Below, one piece after another: positions 53,488-62,953 of a stretch of 64,000 bases of DNA. Numbering within the stretch: the first letter of the stretch is position 1; the number at the start of each line of letters is the position of its first letter. Position numbers and translations under genes: made by a program. The notes under the pieces were generated by a model. The model saw only the letters and a list, made by a program, of their open reading frames with translations. It made no database searches and was not told the origin of the DNA. This DNA is from Sphingomonas naasensis (GTDB lineage: Bacteria; Pseudomonadota; Alphaproteobacteria; Sphingomonadales; Sphingomonadaceae). The stretch lies in contig NZ_SRXU01000004.1 in the NCBI RefSeq assembly GCF_004792695.1, forward strand, positions 62,001-126,000, written 5' to 3'.

Positions 53488-54453
53488 ATGAGTTTTGACT
53501 ACGGCCTTTTCCTGCGCGAGGAGATCTACGGCACTAGCGGCTGGCAGCAATTAGAATCCTACGAGCTGTTCCTCTCCGCATTCAACCTTGGTGAACGCAT
53601 CAAGATTGTCTTCGACCAAGTGAGCGCGGCGAAGAAAATCTGGTTAATTCATGAGGAATACGAGCTCGCAGCCGAAGATCTCCCAGAAGGCGAGCGGTTC
53701 ATGCTGGCTGGCACTGATGAATCAACCTATTGCCGCGCTTTGATCGACGGTCTTGTGGCTGAGGGCAGCTTGGACCCGGCGGCAACGCGACTGTGCATCG
53801 ACATTACCGGGATTTTGCGCCCGCATCTAATGTTTCTGGTCTTGTACCTGAAGCGTCTCGGCTTACGCTATGTCGATCTAATATACGCCGAACCTAAGCA
53901 TTATGCGCTGAAGGAGAAAACTCCCTTCTCCACCGGCTCGATCTACGAGGTGCGACCGGTGCGTGGGTTCGAAGGGTCACCAAGTGCTCGCGGCAGCGAC
54001 GATTTCCTGGTCATCGGCATGGGTTATGACGATCGGCTCCTCGCCGCCGTAGCCGAGACGAAGGACAAGGCGGACAAGCATCAGATGTTCGGCTTGCCAT
54101 CGCTGCGCGCCGATATGTATCAGGAAAGCGTTTTGCGGTCGCGCAAGGCTGCCGACGAACTCGGGGATCCTGGCTTCTCTGAGTATCACCGCTCGTTCGC
54201 TCCGGCCAATGATCCGTTCGGGACGGCCTCGGTGTTGCGCGAGATCGTCGAGCGGCGTTTGTCGAGCGCGCCTGACACGAGCGTCATGCTCTGCCCGCTC
54301 GGCACCAAGGCCCAAGCTCTTGGCTTTGCTATCTATCACATGTTTGATTGCGGTCCGATCGGTGCGCGGGTGCTATTTCCGTTTAGCAAGGGATATTCAG
54401 CCAAAACCGGGACTGACCTTGCTCGGGCCTGGCTATACCGCGTCGAATTTTGA
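53488..54453 (+). CDS. Rossmann-like protein of unknown function, last gene of the locus
   Basis: A 321-residue protein. Segments LCIDITGILRPHLMFLVLYLKRLGLRYVDLIYAEPKHY and SVMLCPLGTKAQALGFAIYHMF suggest a Rossmann-like alpha/beta fold, with two repeated elements that resemble those of nucleotide-sensing CARF-like proteins (the LGTK-x-Q-x-L-G segment), but no family is certain. No catalytic motif is evident. It begins 3 bases after the ATPase stop, so it is part of the same mRNA. It may be the effector or the sensor of the locus. Confidence 0.6.
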   Translation: MSFDYGLFLREEIYGTSGWQQLESYELFLSAFNLGERIKIVFDQVSAAKKIWLIHEEYELAAEDLPEGERFMLAGTDESTYCRALIDGLVAEGSLDPAATRLCIDITGILRPHLMFLVLYLKRLGLRYVDLIYAEPKHYALKEKTPFSTGSIYEVRPVRGFEGSPSARGSDDFLVIGMGYDDRLLAAVAETKDKADKHQMFGLPSLRADMYQESVLRSRKAADELGDPGFSEYHRSFAPANDPFGTASVLREIVERRLSSAPDTSVMLCPLGTKAQALGFAIYHMFDCGPIGARVLFPFSKGYSAKTGTDLARAWLYRVEF

Positions 54454-54678
54454 ACAGGCGTCACTTCGGAACCACGAGATTCTGATTGCCGTATTTCGAC
54501 GGGCGCTAATCCTCTAGCCTGCGTAAGCTGGCCTCCCCAATATCCCAAAGATTGTCCATTCGACCCGTGGATGGGCGGCTGAATAAGCGAATAAGCGGCG
54601 GCTTTCGAGACCGCTGCAAGCGAACGAGGCAAGGGTATCGCAGTGCGGCCCTCTACGAAGGTGGCTGCGATGACGCGC
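54454..54678. other. Region downstream of the eight-gene locus
   Basis: About 225 bp without a supported gene. It lies between the end of the plus-strand operon and the minus-strand small membrane gene or integrase. No clear terminator is seen. Confidence 0.4.
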
Positions 54679-55011
54679 TCACTTAGCACCGACTCTCGGC
54701 CAATCAGACAAAGCCTCAGCTTGTGCGGCGATCGCTGCCGCGTTGGCGGACACGCTCTGCATCTCCGCCCAAAAGGACTGCGACTGGCCATACAGGCCCA
54801 GGCAAACGCGCAGCATGCTCGATATTAGTATCGAACAGACACTGATGAGATGGAGAGGGTGCGTCGCGTATCTCGGGGCGACTGCCGACAGGCCCAGCAG
54901 AAACACACACGACAGGATTCCGATGACGCAGATGTCCTTGCCCATTTGAAGAAGGGGTTGTCGTGCTAGCAGAAAAGCGGGGTGGGCGGTGGAGTCAGGG
55001 CGTTGTGGCAT
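54679..55011 (-). CDS. Possible small membrane protein, 110 aa
   Basis: A frame with two hydrophobic segments (ICVIGILSCVFLLGLSAVA and LHLISVCSILISSMLRVCLGLYG), followed by a helical tail (FWAEMQSVSANAAAIAAQAEAL). Genomic evidence is only the length and composition. The frame lies between the operon and the integrase, on the integrase strand. Could be a remnant or not a gene. Confidence 0.35.
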   Translation of the reverse strand: MPQRPDSTAHPAFLLARQPLLQMGKDICVIGILSCVFLLGLSAVAPRYATHPLHLISVCSILISSMLRVCLGLYGQSQSFWAEMQSVSANAAAIAAQAEALSDWPRVGAK

Positions 55012-55093
55012 AGCGCCCTCTATCCGAGACAGGTTTCAAGATTGTCGTCTGCTCAGGTTACTGCCGAGGTAAGCGGCGCCGGGGGCGCCGGGG

Positions 55094-56356
55094 CTATCGC
55101 GGTTCATTGCGGCGTTGACCTCCGGTCGGTTGAAACGCGTTCGGCGCCAACACGATGATTTCGTCGATAATCTGCTCAGTCACCTCCCGCGCACGGCTGA
55201 GGTAATCCGGGTCGAAGGGGGCATAAATATCCGACACATCCGGGCGATGATGCCCGAGGAAAATCTTGCCCTCCACCCAGTCCCGCTCTCCCAGACGGCG
55301 GCGAGCGAGCTGGGCCATCGAGCGACGGACCAGCTTGAGGCCCGCTTCGCGATCACCAGGCAGGTAGAGTGCTTGCTGCAGCGCCTCGAACGCCTGCCTA
55401 ACCGACGCGACTTCGACATAGAAGCCCTTGTGACCATCAAGGAGCGGCGCCATTTGTCGGGCGACCGGGATAATCGGCCGGTACTTTTTGGTCTGAGCCC
55501 GGCCCTTCGGATTCAGATTGAGCGTCCTCGATGCCGAATGCCACTGCGCGCGCTTCGAATCGACAGACACATCGTGAGCAGCATCAGGCCGCGCCCAGGT
55601 CGTGACGCTGATCTGCAGGAAGCGGTGAAGCTGCTCGCGGAACTGAATCCGCCTATCGCGCAGTTTTTCGCTTTCGCCTTTGGCCATCTTCGGATCGATG
55701 CAATAATTGAACATGGCCGCGAGCGTTGGAATGTCGGCCCGGTACATCGGCGTCTGGCTGACTTCCGCCGGCTTCTTAGGCACGAACTTGGCGCGGGACA
55801 GCGTATTCCTGTTCGCTTCGGCCAAATTGATGACAGCGGCAAGCTGGCGTACGCTAGCCTCGACCGTCCCGGGCGCGCGCTCCCGAGTGTCGCCGTTCGG
55901 CAGCGCAATGGGAACCTCCGAGGCCCATTCGCGGAAAGCGTCAATCCAATCTTCGTCGATATCCTCGCAGACGGCATCAAGTTTCCCGATTTCGGTGAGG
56001 TAGGCAACGACGTGCGCTAGACGCGGCCTGATCGCGCTAATGCTGGCGCGGGTTTCGCGAGCAATCAGATAGTTCGCAATGGCGTCTGTTACGAGATGCC
56101 GAGCGCTCGCCTGGAGAGGCTGCCCGCAGCTCGGGCACACCGCCTGACCGCGCTCGCGCTCAAGATAAAGCGCATCTAGCTGATGCTGCGCATCTTCAAC
56201 GCTCGCTGTGCCCGTTGAGCGGCTTCGGTTACGTCCTGTGGCCTGATCATACCAGACGATCTGGAGATAGGGTGACCGAAGGCTTCCGTTCCGCTTCCTG
56301 TCGTAGACGAGTTTATACCGTCCCCTCGAATAGAGGGGTTGATCCTGTTTTCGCAT
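55094..56356 (-). CDS. Tyrosine recombinase/integrase with zinc-ribbon-like N-terminus
   Basis: A 420-residue tyrosine recombinase. The N-terminal part includes YLQIVWYDQATGRNRSRSTGT (a DNA-binding beta segment) and a CPSCGQPL pair of cysteines. The catalytic domain has the Arg motif TTWARPDAAHDV, the box KLVRRSMAQLARRRLG in place of HxxR, and GHHRPDVSDIYAPFDPDYL with the His and nucleophilic Tyr. The first catalytic box differs from the classical form, so it is probably in a divergent subfamily. The ATG at 56356 has a GAGG ribosome-binding site and is preferred over the frame to 56479. It lies next to the GCGGAGAA repeat field. Confidence 0.82.
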   Translation of the reverse strand: MRKQDQPLYSRGRYKLVYDRKRNGSLRSPYLQIVWYDQATGRNRSRSTGTASVEDAQHQLDALYLERERGQAVCPSCGQPLQASARHLVTDAIANYLIARETRASISAIRPRLAHVVAYLTEIGKLDAVCEDIDEDWIDAFREWASEVPIALPNGDTRERAPGTVEASVRQLAAVINLAEANRNTLSRAKFVPKKPAEVSQTPMYRADIPTLAAMFNYCIDPKMAKGESEKLRDRRIQFREQLHRFLQISVTTWARPDAAHDVSVDSKRAQWHSASRTLNLNPKGRAQTKKYRPIIPVARQMAPLLDGHKGFYVEVASVRQAFEALQQALYLPGDREAGLKLVRRSMAQLARRRLGERDWVEGKIFLGHHRPDVSDIYAPFDPDYLSRAREVTEQIIDEIIVLAPNAFQPTGGQRRNEPR

Positions 56357-56520
56357 ATTTTCCTCTGTTGTTCGGCGGCGGCTGCCTGAATGAACTCGCC
56401 CACACCGATCGCGTTGAGCAGATCGAGGGCATCGGCATCGATGCGAATGCCTTTTCCCAGTTCGGTTTTTCGCAACCAATTCCGCGCAAGCTCGCTGAGA
56501 GCCGCCATTTCATTCTCCAT
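56176..56520 (-). CDS. Small protein overlapping the integrase start
   Basis: A 114-residue frame that starts MENEMAALSELARNWLRKTELGKGIRID and continues ALDLLNAIGVGEFIQAAAAEQQRK before it runs across the integrase start in another frame. The helical N-terminal half looks like a real protein of the type found before integrases in alphaproteobacteria (possibly an excisionase-like accessory). The last 50 residues overlap the integrase and are less convincing, so a frameshift or an earlier stop is possible. Confidence 0.42.
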   Translation of the reverse strand: MENEMAALSELARNWLRKTELGKGIRIDADALDLLNAIGVGEFIQAAAAEQQRKICENRINPSIRGDGINSSTTGSGTEAFGHPISRSSGMIRPQDVTEAAQRAQRALKMRSIS

Positions 56521-57319
56521 CTCAACCGCGCGAAGGCTTCGCGGCGGTTCCGAGGGAGGGTTTGGGATTGGCGCTGCTGCGATACGCAACAACGTCACAA
56601 TTTCGAGGATTACGTGGGCAGATCCCCTCAACCACCTTTTCGGCTTCCAGCTGGCTTTGCCACGCTGCGTTCCGACCTAGGTTCGCATTTCCAGCAACTG
56701 CGGAGAATTCGACAGGAATTAGCGGAGAAGGCGAGAATGACGTCGTTTCGGACCTTAGTGGTCTGCAATGCGGCGATGGAGCGGCATAATTGTTCTCCGC
56801 TAATTCCGATAAGCGGCTCCGAGGATGCTGTTGCAGTCGGCCGAATAGCTGCAGAGGAGGTCCCATATTTACCGGCGCGCGATTTAGCGGAGAAGCCGCC
56901 GCCCCCCGGCATCCCAAAATAAATCGTTCCCCTATATGGATTTATCGCGGACGGTGGCACTGGACTCGCACTCGCCGAGCCTGCTCTGGCGGCCGGTATT
57001 GGAATTAGCGGAGAAGCCGAATTCTCGCTCTCCCCTAATTGTGGCAAATACAAAAAACGGCCCAGATTCGTGCGTTGAGGGTGATTATGGCCTTCATCGG
57101 CGACATCGCACTGTGCATTGAAACGGCAATTTCCGGAGAAGCTCCCAAACGCTCGCGCGCATTGAAACGGCATTTTGCGGAGAACCTTCAACATTCCGTG
57201 CGCATTGAATCGGCTATTCGGAGAGAAGCCTCGAGCCGGGCGAAAGCGGTTCGCCGTTCCCGCTCCGACCGCGCCGTGCTAGCCCTCGCGTAGCTATTGA
57301 ATTTGACCCCGGGGGATAG
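56521..57319. other. Non-coding region with repeated GCGGAGAA units
   Basis: About 800 bp between the integrase module and the truncated methylase. No real gene was found. It contains about eight copies of a GCGGAGAA core in both orientations, detailed separately. Small frames in the region are created by the repeats. Confidence 0.5.
56700..57240. repeat. Field of degenerate GCGGAGAA repeats
   Basis: Cores are at 56700-56707, 56722-56729, 56793-56800 (inverted), 56887-56894, 57008-57015, 57133-57140 (CCGGAGAA), 57177-57184 and about 57219 (CGGAGAGAA). Several are preceded by AATTA or ATTT. The last three are in tandem with a 43-44-base period, each beginning GCATTGAAACGG or GCATTGAATCGG (57115, 57159, 57202). 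The copies are not identical, and there are no regular unique spacers, so this is not CRISPR. They may be arm-type integrase sites or iterons. Confidence 0.6.
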
Positions 57320-58057
57320 GTGCCGACGCTGGAGTGGATGACGCGCGGGGACGACGTACGCGCGGCGGCGCAGGTGCCGTATCGGTTGCTGGAAGCACGG
57401 TCCGAGCTGGACGGCGGCGACGCCGATCCAGCGAACATGCTGATCCAAGGCGACAACCTCGACGCGCTCAAGGCGCTGATGCCCTATTTCAAGGGCGCAG
57501 TGAAATGCATCTACATCGATCCGCCGTACAACACGCGTTCGGCGTTCGAGCATTATGATGACAATCTGGAACACAGCCAATGGCTGGCCATGATCTATCC
57601 CCGGCTCGTGCTGCTGCGCGATCTGCTGGCGGAGGACGGCAGCATCTGGGTGTCGATCGACGACAATGAAGGCCACTACCTCAAGGTCATCCTTGACGAG
57701 GTCTTTGGGAGGCGAAACTTCTTGGCGGAGGTCATCTGGCAGAAGCGAACGTCGCGCGAGAACCGCGCAGCTATTGGCTTGGCGCACGACACGGTTCTAG
57801 CGTACGGTAAGGTGCCACCGGTCGAATGGAAGGCGTTTCGCAACACTCTGCCACCCAACCTGAACGGGTTCTCGAACCCGGATGGCGACCGGCGCGGTCC
57901 TTGGCGATCGATCCCGTTTTCTGCGCAGGGATACGCAATCACGGCGTGCGGCTACATCGCGCGCGGCGATAGCCCCCTGATCGCGCAGCCCATATGGCGA
58001 GTTGCTGCCGAGCATCAGTTCGAGCAGCTCCGTGATCGTATTCTTCTGCGCGGATGA
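57320..58057 (+). pseudogene. Truncated type III restriction-modification methyltransferase (Mod)
   Basis: The N-terminal part of a beta-class adenine-specific DNA methylase. It carries MLIQGDNLDALKALMPYFKG, motif IV CIYIDPPYNTRSAFEHYDDN, EHSQWLAMIYPRLVLLRDLLAEDGSIWVSIDDNE, and the start of the target-recognition part up to about PWRSIPFSAQGY (57886-57935). Thereafter the frame becomes the complement of the adjacent helicase gene. Full-length Mod proteins are about 500-650 residues, so half is missing including motif I, which comes late in this class. The GTG at 57320 has a GGGGGATAG ribosome-binding site. No Res gene is left. Non-functional as a methylase. Confidence 0.75.
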
Positions 58058-61000
58058 AAACGTCACGATCCCAAGCGAAAGGTTGGGATTGGCGCGCGCA
58101 TGCTCCGACACGCGCTTGACGATCGCTTCGCCCTCAAGGCGATTGTCGCGTTTGCCACCCTTATCATAGACCCCATCGACCTTGGTAAAGATCAGTCCAT
58201 AGGCGGGGTCTTCCTGTAGCGGCGATGGTGGGAGGATCAGCCCATCCTCGTAGAACTCACGATTAGAAACCCGGATCAGCGAGGGATCACGCGATCGATA
58301 ATGCCATTGCAGCATGCGTGACGAGAGACCACGCGCCTCGCAAAGCGATAGGATGCTTTCGAGCGATCCGAGAGCGGCGGCACCCCCCAGCAGGTTCTCT
58401 TCGCCCTCTTCATCCTCCTCTTCGGTTTCGCCGTCATCGGCGACCAGGCGATCGAAGAAGGATGATGGGGGCAACTGCTTCTGATCCCCCACAACGACAA
58501 TCTGTCGCGCCCGCGCGATTGCCCCAAGAGCATCTTCAGGACGCACCTGACTTGCTTCATCGATGACCAGCAAGTCGAAACTGAGGCGCCCCGGTGTCAG
58601 ATACTGAGCTACCGAAATCGGACTCATAAGAACTACTGGCTTGATCCGTTGCAGCGCAGCCGGTGCCTGTTCGAACAATCGCCTAAGCGCAATGTGCGCC
58701 CGCTTCTTTCCGATCTCTCCCCGAACTATTTTCATTTCGCCAAGCGCACCTTGCGGCACCTGAGCTAAATGACCGGCGAGGATCGTCGTCACATTCTCTT
58801 TCAACCGCTTGCGCTCAAGGCCGGCGAACTCTCCCGCGAGCGCGTGTCGGTTGAGGTTTCCGATTTCCTTAAGCTCTGGCCATGCTGCGATTGAATCCTG
58901 CCAGAGCCTTTCCGCTCTCGCGAACTTCAATTCGATAACACCGGCATTCCCATCTAGCGCGCCACTGGCAACGCGATCCGCAAGGGCAGCAACTCCGCCA
59001 ACGGCAAGCTGGTTCTCTAGTCTGCGCAATCTCGACCATTCGGCATAGCGATCAACGGAATCAGCCATTGCCGAGAATCTGGCGGTGATATCGATCAGAT
59101 CGACGCCATCCACGCCACCATCAAATATGGCCGAATCGAGTTGTAATATTCCGGTGGTGCGGTCGATCGCATCACGCGCCACAGGCGATCGTCGCTCAAG
59201 CCCATCAATCATCGCCTCAAGCGCAGGCGCGGCTGCGCCCAGCTCAATCGCTTGCTCTATGTCTATCGTTAGCGGGACATTCCGAGCCTTGAATACCCAC
59301 CGCGCGATACCGGCTACTCGCGCGAAGTCGGTCCGCTCTCCACGCCAGACCTCGCCTAGTGCAGCACTCATGAAAGCTTCGTCGTCACCCCAACGAGCGC
59401 GGAGCCGCTTCACCTCCAGCAACCGATCTATCAAGCTGACCCGATCGTCAGCGCTTTTGGGCATTGGGTTGCGCAACATACCTCCCAACTGCCGGGAGGC
59501 ACCCCGATACGCTGATCCCCATCGAGCGAAAAATGACCCGGTTCCAGCAACCAATGGCGCACGGATAGAAGCGGCATCGCCATCAAATGCAGGTTCCGTA
59601 AACTCTGCCGCCTCCGCGTCGCGGAGTTCACGCCAAGCCGTTGCCGTATCTAGCGCCTCGGTAAGTCGCGCCGGATCAGAGACACGCGAGATGGCCTTAG
59701 CAAGCGTGGCTTCGCCTTCGGGGAGACCGATCAGGCCACGCATAGTTTCGATAACAGCCGACACCACCGACAAGGATCGTGCCAACGGCAATCGCATCGC
59801 CGTCAATGGCCCGTCGAGGACATCGCGTAGTTCCTGAACTGCTTCAACGGCGGTAGTTAGATCGTTTCGCAAGCGCGCTAATTCAACGGGTTGCAGGTCG
59901 AGCGCGCCGACTCCCCAAAAAGGATGGGAACGCAGGTTACCCAAGGACTGAAGCAGAGAACCAAATTCAAGAAGGTCGTTGGCAAGTTCGCGCTCTTTTG
60001 CCTTCGGCATTGTTGCCAGCGCATCGGCTTCAAACATCGGCGTTGGTGCATCCATGCCGATATATCGAGCTTGGCGGGCGAGTGCGGAGAATGGCGTTTC
60101 GCCCGTTTCACCAATCGGTGTGTGCAGCGCGTCTGCGATCCGGTTTAGGCGATCTCTTGTTTCTGTCAGCGCAACAGGCGCTTGCGGCATAGCGGGAATG
60201 GCTTGCGCGGCACCGAGCGTCCTCGCGATCTCCGCCAGTACAACCTTTTTGTTCGCCGATTTGGAATGCAGTTCAAGGCAAACGTCTCGCAGGCCGACTT
60301 TGACCAAGCGATCGTGAACCACCGAAAGCGCAGCCATTTTTTCCGCGACGAACAAGACGGTTTTACCCTCTTTCGCAGCCGCCGCGATGATATTGGTGAT
60401 AGTCTGACTCTTGCCGGTGCCAGGCGGGCCTTGAACAACCAAGTTCCGACCAGAGCGCACTTCTTCGATCACACGCGCCTGACTGGAATCCGCATCGACA
60501 ACATGAAACATCTTTTCTGGTGGCAGAATGTCATCGAGGCGGTCATCGGGTCCGAACAGCGGTTGTTCGGAATCGAACCCCTCGTATAATAGCCCGCGTG
60601 TCAGGGCGTGGCCCTCCAACGCGCTGTCAGGCCACGCATCCAGTGCGAGGTCGAGATACATCAGCAGCTTTGAAAATGAGAAAAATCCCAGCTGCATTGC
60701 GTCGCTGTCGATCTTCCATCGCGCTCGGTCGGCGATGACAGCTTCGACTTGCTTGTAATAATCGGACGGCTTCCAATTATCTCCGACCTCGACCGGAGGA
60801 AGCCTAATCCCAAAATCCTCGGACAGCCTCTGCTGCAAGGGCAAATTTGTTATCAGATCCTCGTCTCGCAACCTGATATCGTAGGTTGAGGTGCGGGCGT
60901 TGCGCACCAGTTCCACGGGCAACAGGATCAACGGAGCTTCCCGCACCACGGTTGAGGTCGTGTCCTCAAACCAAGTCAGAAATCCGAGAGCAAGGTACAG

Positions 61001-61549
61001 TATGTTGACGCCTTGCTCTTCCTCTGCCGTTTTCGCTTCACGGGCGATTTTGAGCAACTTCTTCGCCAGCCCGTCCGGTCCCAATCGCGTCTCTAGCTGG
61101 TTGTCGGTGTAGCGGTCGGTTCCGACCTCATCGGAATCCTCATTCGCCAAGACAATATCCGACGCGTCATCGCCGCGCCGGGTATCATGCCCCAGCGCGC
61201 GGAAGCGCATGGCTTTGCCCGACGACAGGATTGCCCAAACTTCGTCCGATCGCTCGTTGACGACATTCACAATATTACCGCGAGTGTTTGCGCGGTTGAC
61301 GTGGACAAGCCGATTTCGCGTACCTGTCTCTACCAGCCGTTTACGCGTGTCATCGAAAAGCTTCTGTACAGAGCGAGCAGAGGCCGACTGCTCATCATTA
61401 CGATCATATCCGCTGTCATTCAGCGGCGCTTCGTCTTGCACGGACTGTGAACCTTTCGATGCCTCGCGGCGGAGCCAAGGGCGTTGGCCAGAGAAGAGCG
61501 GCGACTCAATCCGTCTTCTTGCTGCTAAGCTCGTTGATGCGCGCTTCAA
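57797..61549 (-). pseudogene. SF1 helicase with DUF4011-like N-terminus, 3' truncated
   Basis: A 1250-residue frame whose first 1185 residues are a Upf1-like helicase. The N-terminal RKRLVETGTRNRLVHVNR is the DUF4011 motif. Walker A is GPPGTGKSQTITN, motif II is LLVIDEASQVRPEDA, motif III VVVGDQKQLPPSSFF, then SSRMLQWHYRSRDPSLI and GIVTFSSAQKNTITE. The last helicase motif (VQGDERD/GRAR region) is missing. From about 57994 down to 57797 the frame is antisense to the truncated Mod gene. The start overlaps the upstream nuclease gene by 44 bases; a later GTG (near 61441) is possible. Once part of a nuclease-helicase pair with the gene at 61506. Confidence 0.75.
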
Positions 61550-62570
61550 TTTGCGGTGCGAACTTATAAATGTCGGTCAAATCGCTGATTAAATTCCGTG
61601 TCTCTGCCTGACCGTCAAATGTGCCGACATATTTCGTCGTCAGGCCATTAAAGTGCAGGCGAGCCAGTGATTTACGGTTGTTGTCGTCAAGCAGGACAGC
61701 GCAGTAGGATTTTGCGTCCCGCATGACGACACGCTTGGGGTCGATCAGCCGAGAAGCGATGGCCTGTACGATACGAAACCCGCTCACTTCCTCCTCAGTA
61801 GTGATGACTTCCTCTGGCGACGACGCCCCCGGCCCCTCATCATGTTCGGGAACGGCTGAAGCGTTCAGGGCAGAGGTGAGCCGATCATTCACATGGTCAC
61901 GCACAATCGCCGAGAACGAGTTTGCGATGAGCCGCGTGAAGTTGTCTTTCACCTGCGATGTCACCTGACCCGGATAAACGCGCTTGGCGATCAAGCGGGC
62001 AAACTCCTCCGACGCGGTCCCCATTTCGCTTTCCAGCTCTTTACGGACGAGGGATTCCAGTTTCAGATTGGACGCCTCGCGTACGATAGCGTCGATATCG
62101 AAGCCGGCTTTGGTAAAGCTTTCGAGAATGCGCACGTCGGACTTGCGAACCGCATCGAGGCTCAGTGTAAAGAATGGTTGCGCGTCCATCTTGTTCGGCT
62201 GATCAAGGTCGGAGAAGAATTTGTAGATTACGCCGTTCGTCAGGATCGCAAGCCGAGCATCCGTTACGCTGAAATAGCGGAATAATTGCGATGCATGGTT
62301 GATCGTGAGGTCGCCGGTGGAGGGTTTGCACTCAATCAAAATCGAGAGCTTACCACCGATGCAGATTGCGTAATCGACCTTCTCACCTTTTTTGGTGCCA
62401 ACGTCCGCTACGTATTCCGGGACAACCTCGGACGGATTGAATACGTCATAACCCAAGAGGTTGATGAATGGCATCACAAGGGCGGTCTTGGCGGCCTGTT
62501 CCGTCAGTAAGACTTCCCGATGCTGCTGGGTCTTCGCTGCCAGCTCAGTAAGACGCGTCGCCAAATCCAT
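61506..62570 (-). CDS. HsdR N-terminal-like nuclease (type I restriction endonuclease-like)
   Basis: A 354-residue protein. The N-terminal half matches the HSDR_N domain: KTALVMPFINLLGYDVFNPSEVVPEYVADVG, then KVDYAICIGGKLSILIECKPSTGDL, where Asp in VDYAI and ECK form a PD-(D/E)xK nuclease site. The remainder includes a coiled-coil-like helical region and a C-terminal GFRIVQAIASRLIDPKRVVMRDAKSYCAVLLDD, a domain also found in bacterial restriction-like proteins. ATG 62570 has a GAGGGG site. It overlaps the helicase gene by 44 bases, so the two were one operon. It may remain functional though its helicase is broken. Confidence 0.8.
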   Translation of the reverse strand: MDLATRLTELAAKTQQHREVLLTEQAAKTALVMPFINLLGYDVFNPSEVVPEYVADVGTKKGEKVDYAICIGGKLSILIECKPSTGDLTINHASQLFRYFSVTDARLAILTNGVIYKFFSDLDQPNKMDAQPFFTLSLDAVRKSDVRILESFTKAGFDIDAIVREASNLKLESLVRKELESEMGTASEEFARLIAKRVYPGQVTSQVKDNFTRLIANSFSAIVRDHVNDRLTSALNASAVPEHDEGPGASSPEEVITTEEEVSGFRIVQAIASRLIDPKRVVMRDAKSYCAVLLDDNNRKSLARLHFNGLTTKYVGTFDGQAETRNLISDLTDIYKFAPQIEARINELSSKKTD

Positions 62571-62911
62571 GCTTTACCCCTCCACCCCGAGGCAGGAAAC
62601 TTGCATGCGAATCAAGGCGAACGCAATCGAGCAACTATTCAGAGCGGCTAGTTTTTTGGTACCCGCTCGTCGGTTGGATGGAAAGATCCCCGGGTCTTGC
62701 CAACAGCTCTGTGTCCGATGCCTCTTGCAGCAACGGCAGCTTTCGGACCGTTCACGACCCAGCTGAATCGCCGAAATGGAGCGCAAAGCGGCCAAACCCC
62801 TTCACAATGGTTGACAAGGCGCTACCCTCCACTCTCACACAATCGTGTTCCACGAAGCCGGACGCTCACAACAAAACCAATTACATATGGAGAATTTGGT
62901 GACGCACGCAC
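62571..62911. other. Right terminal non-coding region of the element
   Basis: About 340 bp between the nuclease gene and attR, containing the promoter of the minus-strand nuclease-helicase operon. The last 80 or so bases are the right-hand side of the attachment site in the circular form, and would encode the alternative C-terminus of the serine recombinase. No gene, tRNA or terminator is seen. Confidence 0.5.
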
Positions 62912-62930
62912 AATCCTGTCGGGTGCGCCA
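62912..62930. repeat. attR: duplicate of the tRNA-Arg 3' end
   Basis: AATCCTGTCGGGTGCGCCA is identical to the last 19 bases of tRNA-Arg(CCG) at 26183-26201. It is the right end of the element. The chromosome resumes at 62931. Confidence 0.9.
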
Positions 62931-62953
62931 CTTTCTCGAACCGCGCGCGACCT

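Noticed and set aside
57115..57240. Tandem 43-44-base repeats as a possible CRISPR array
   Set aside because: Only three imperfect copies, no conserved 25-37-base repeat with unique spacers, and no cas genes.
57039..57293. A small plus-strand frame in the GCGGAGAA repeat field
   Set aside because: The apparent protein is created by the tandem repeats and has no other support.
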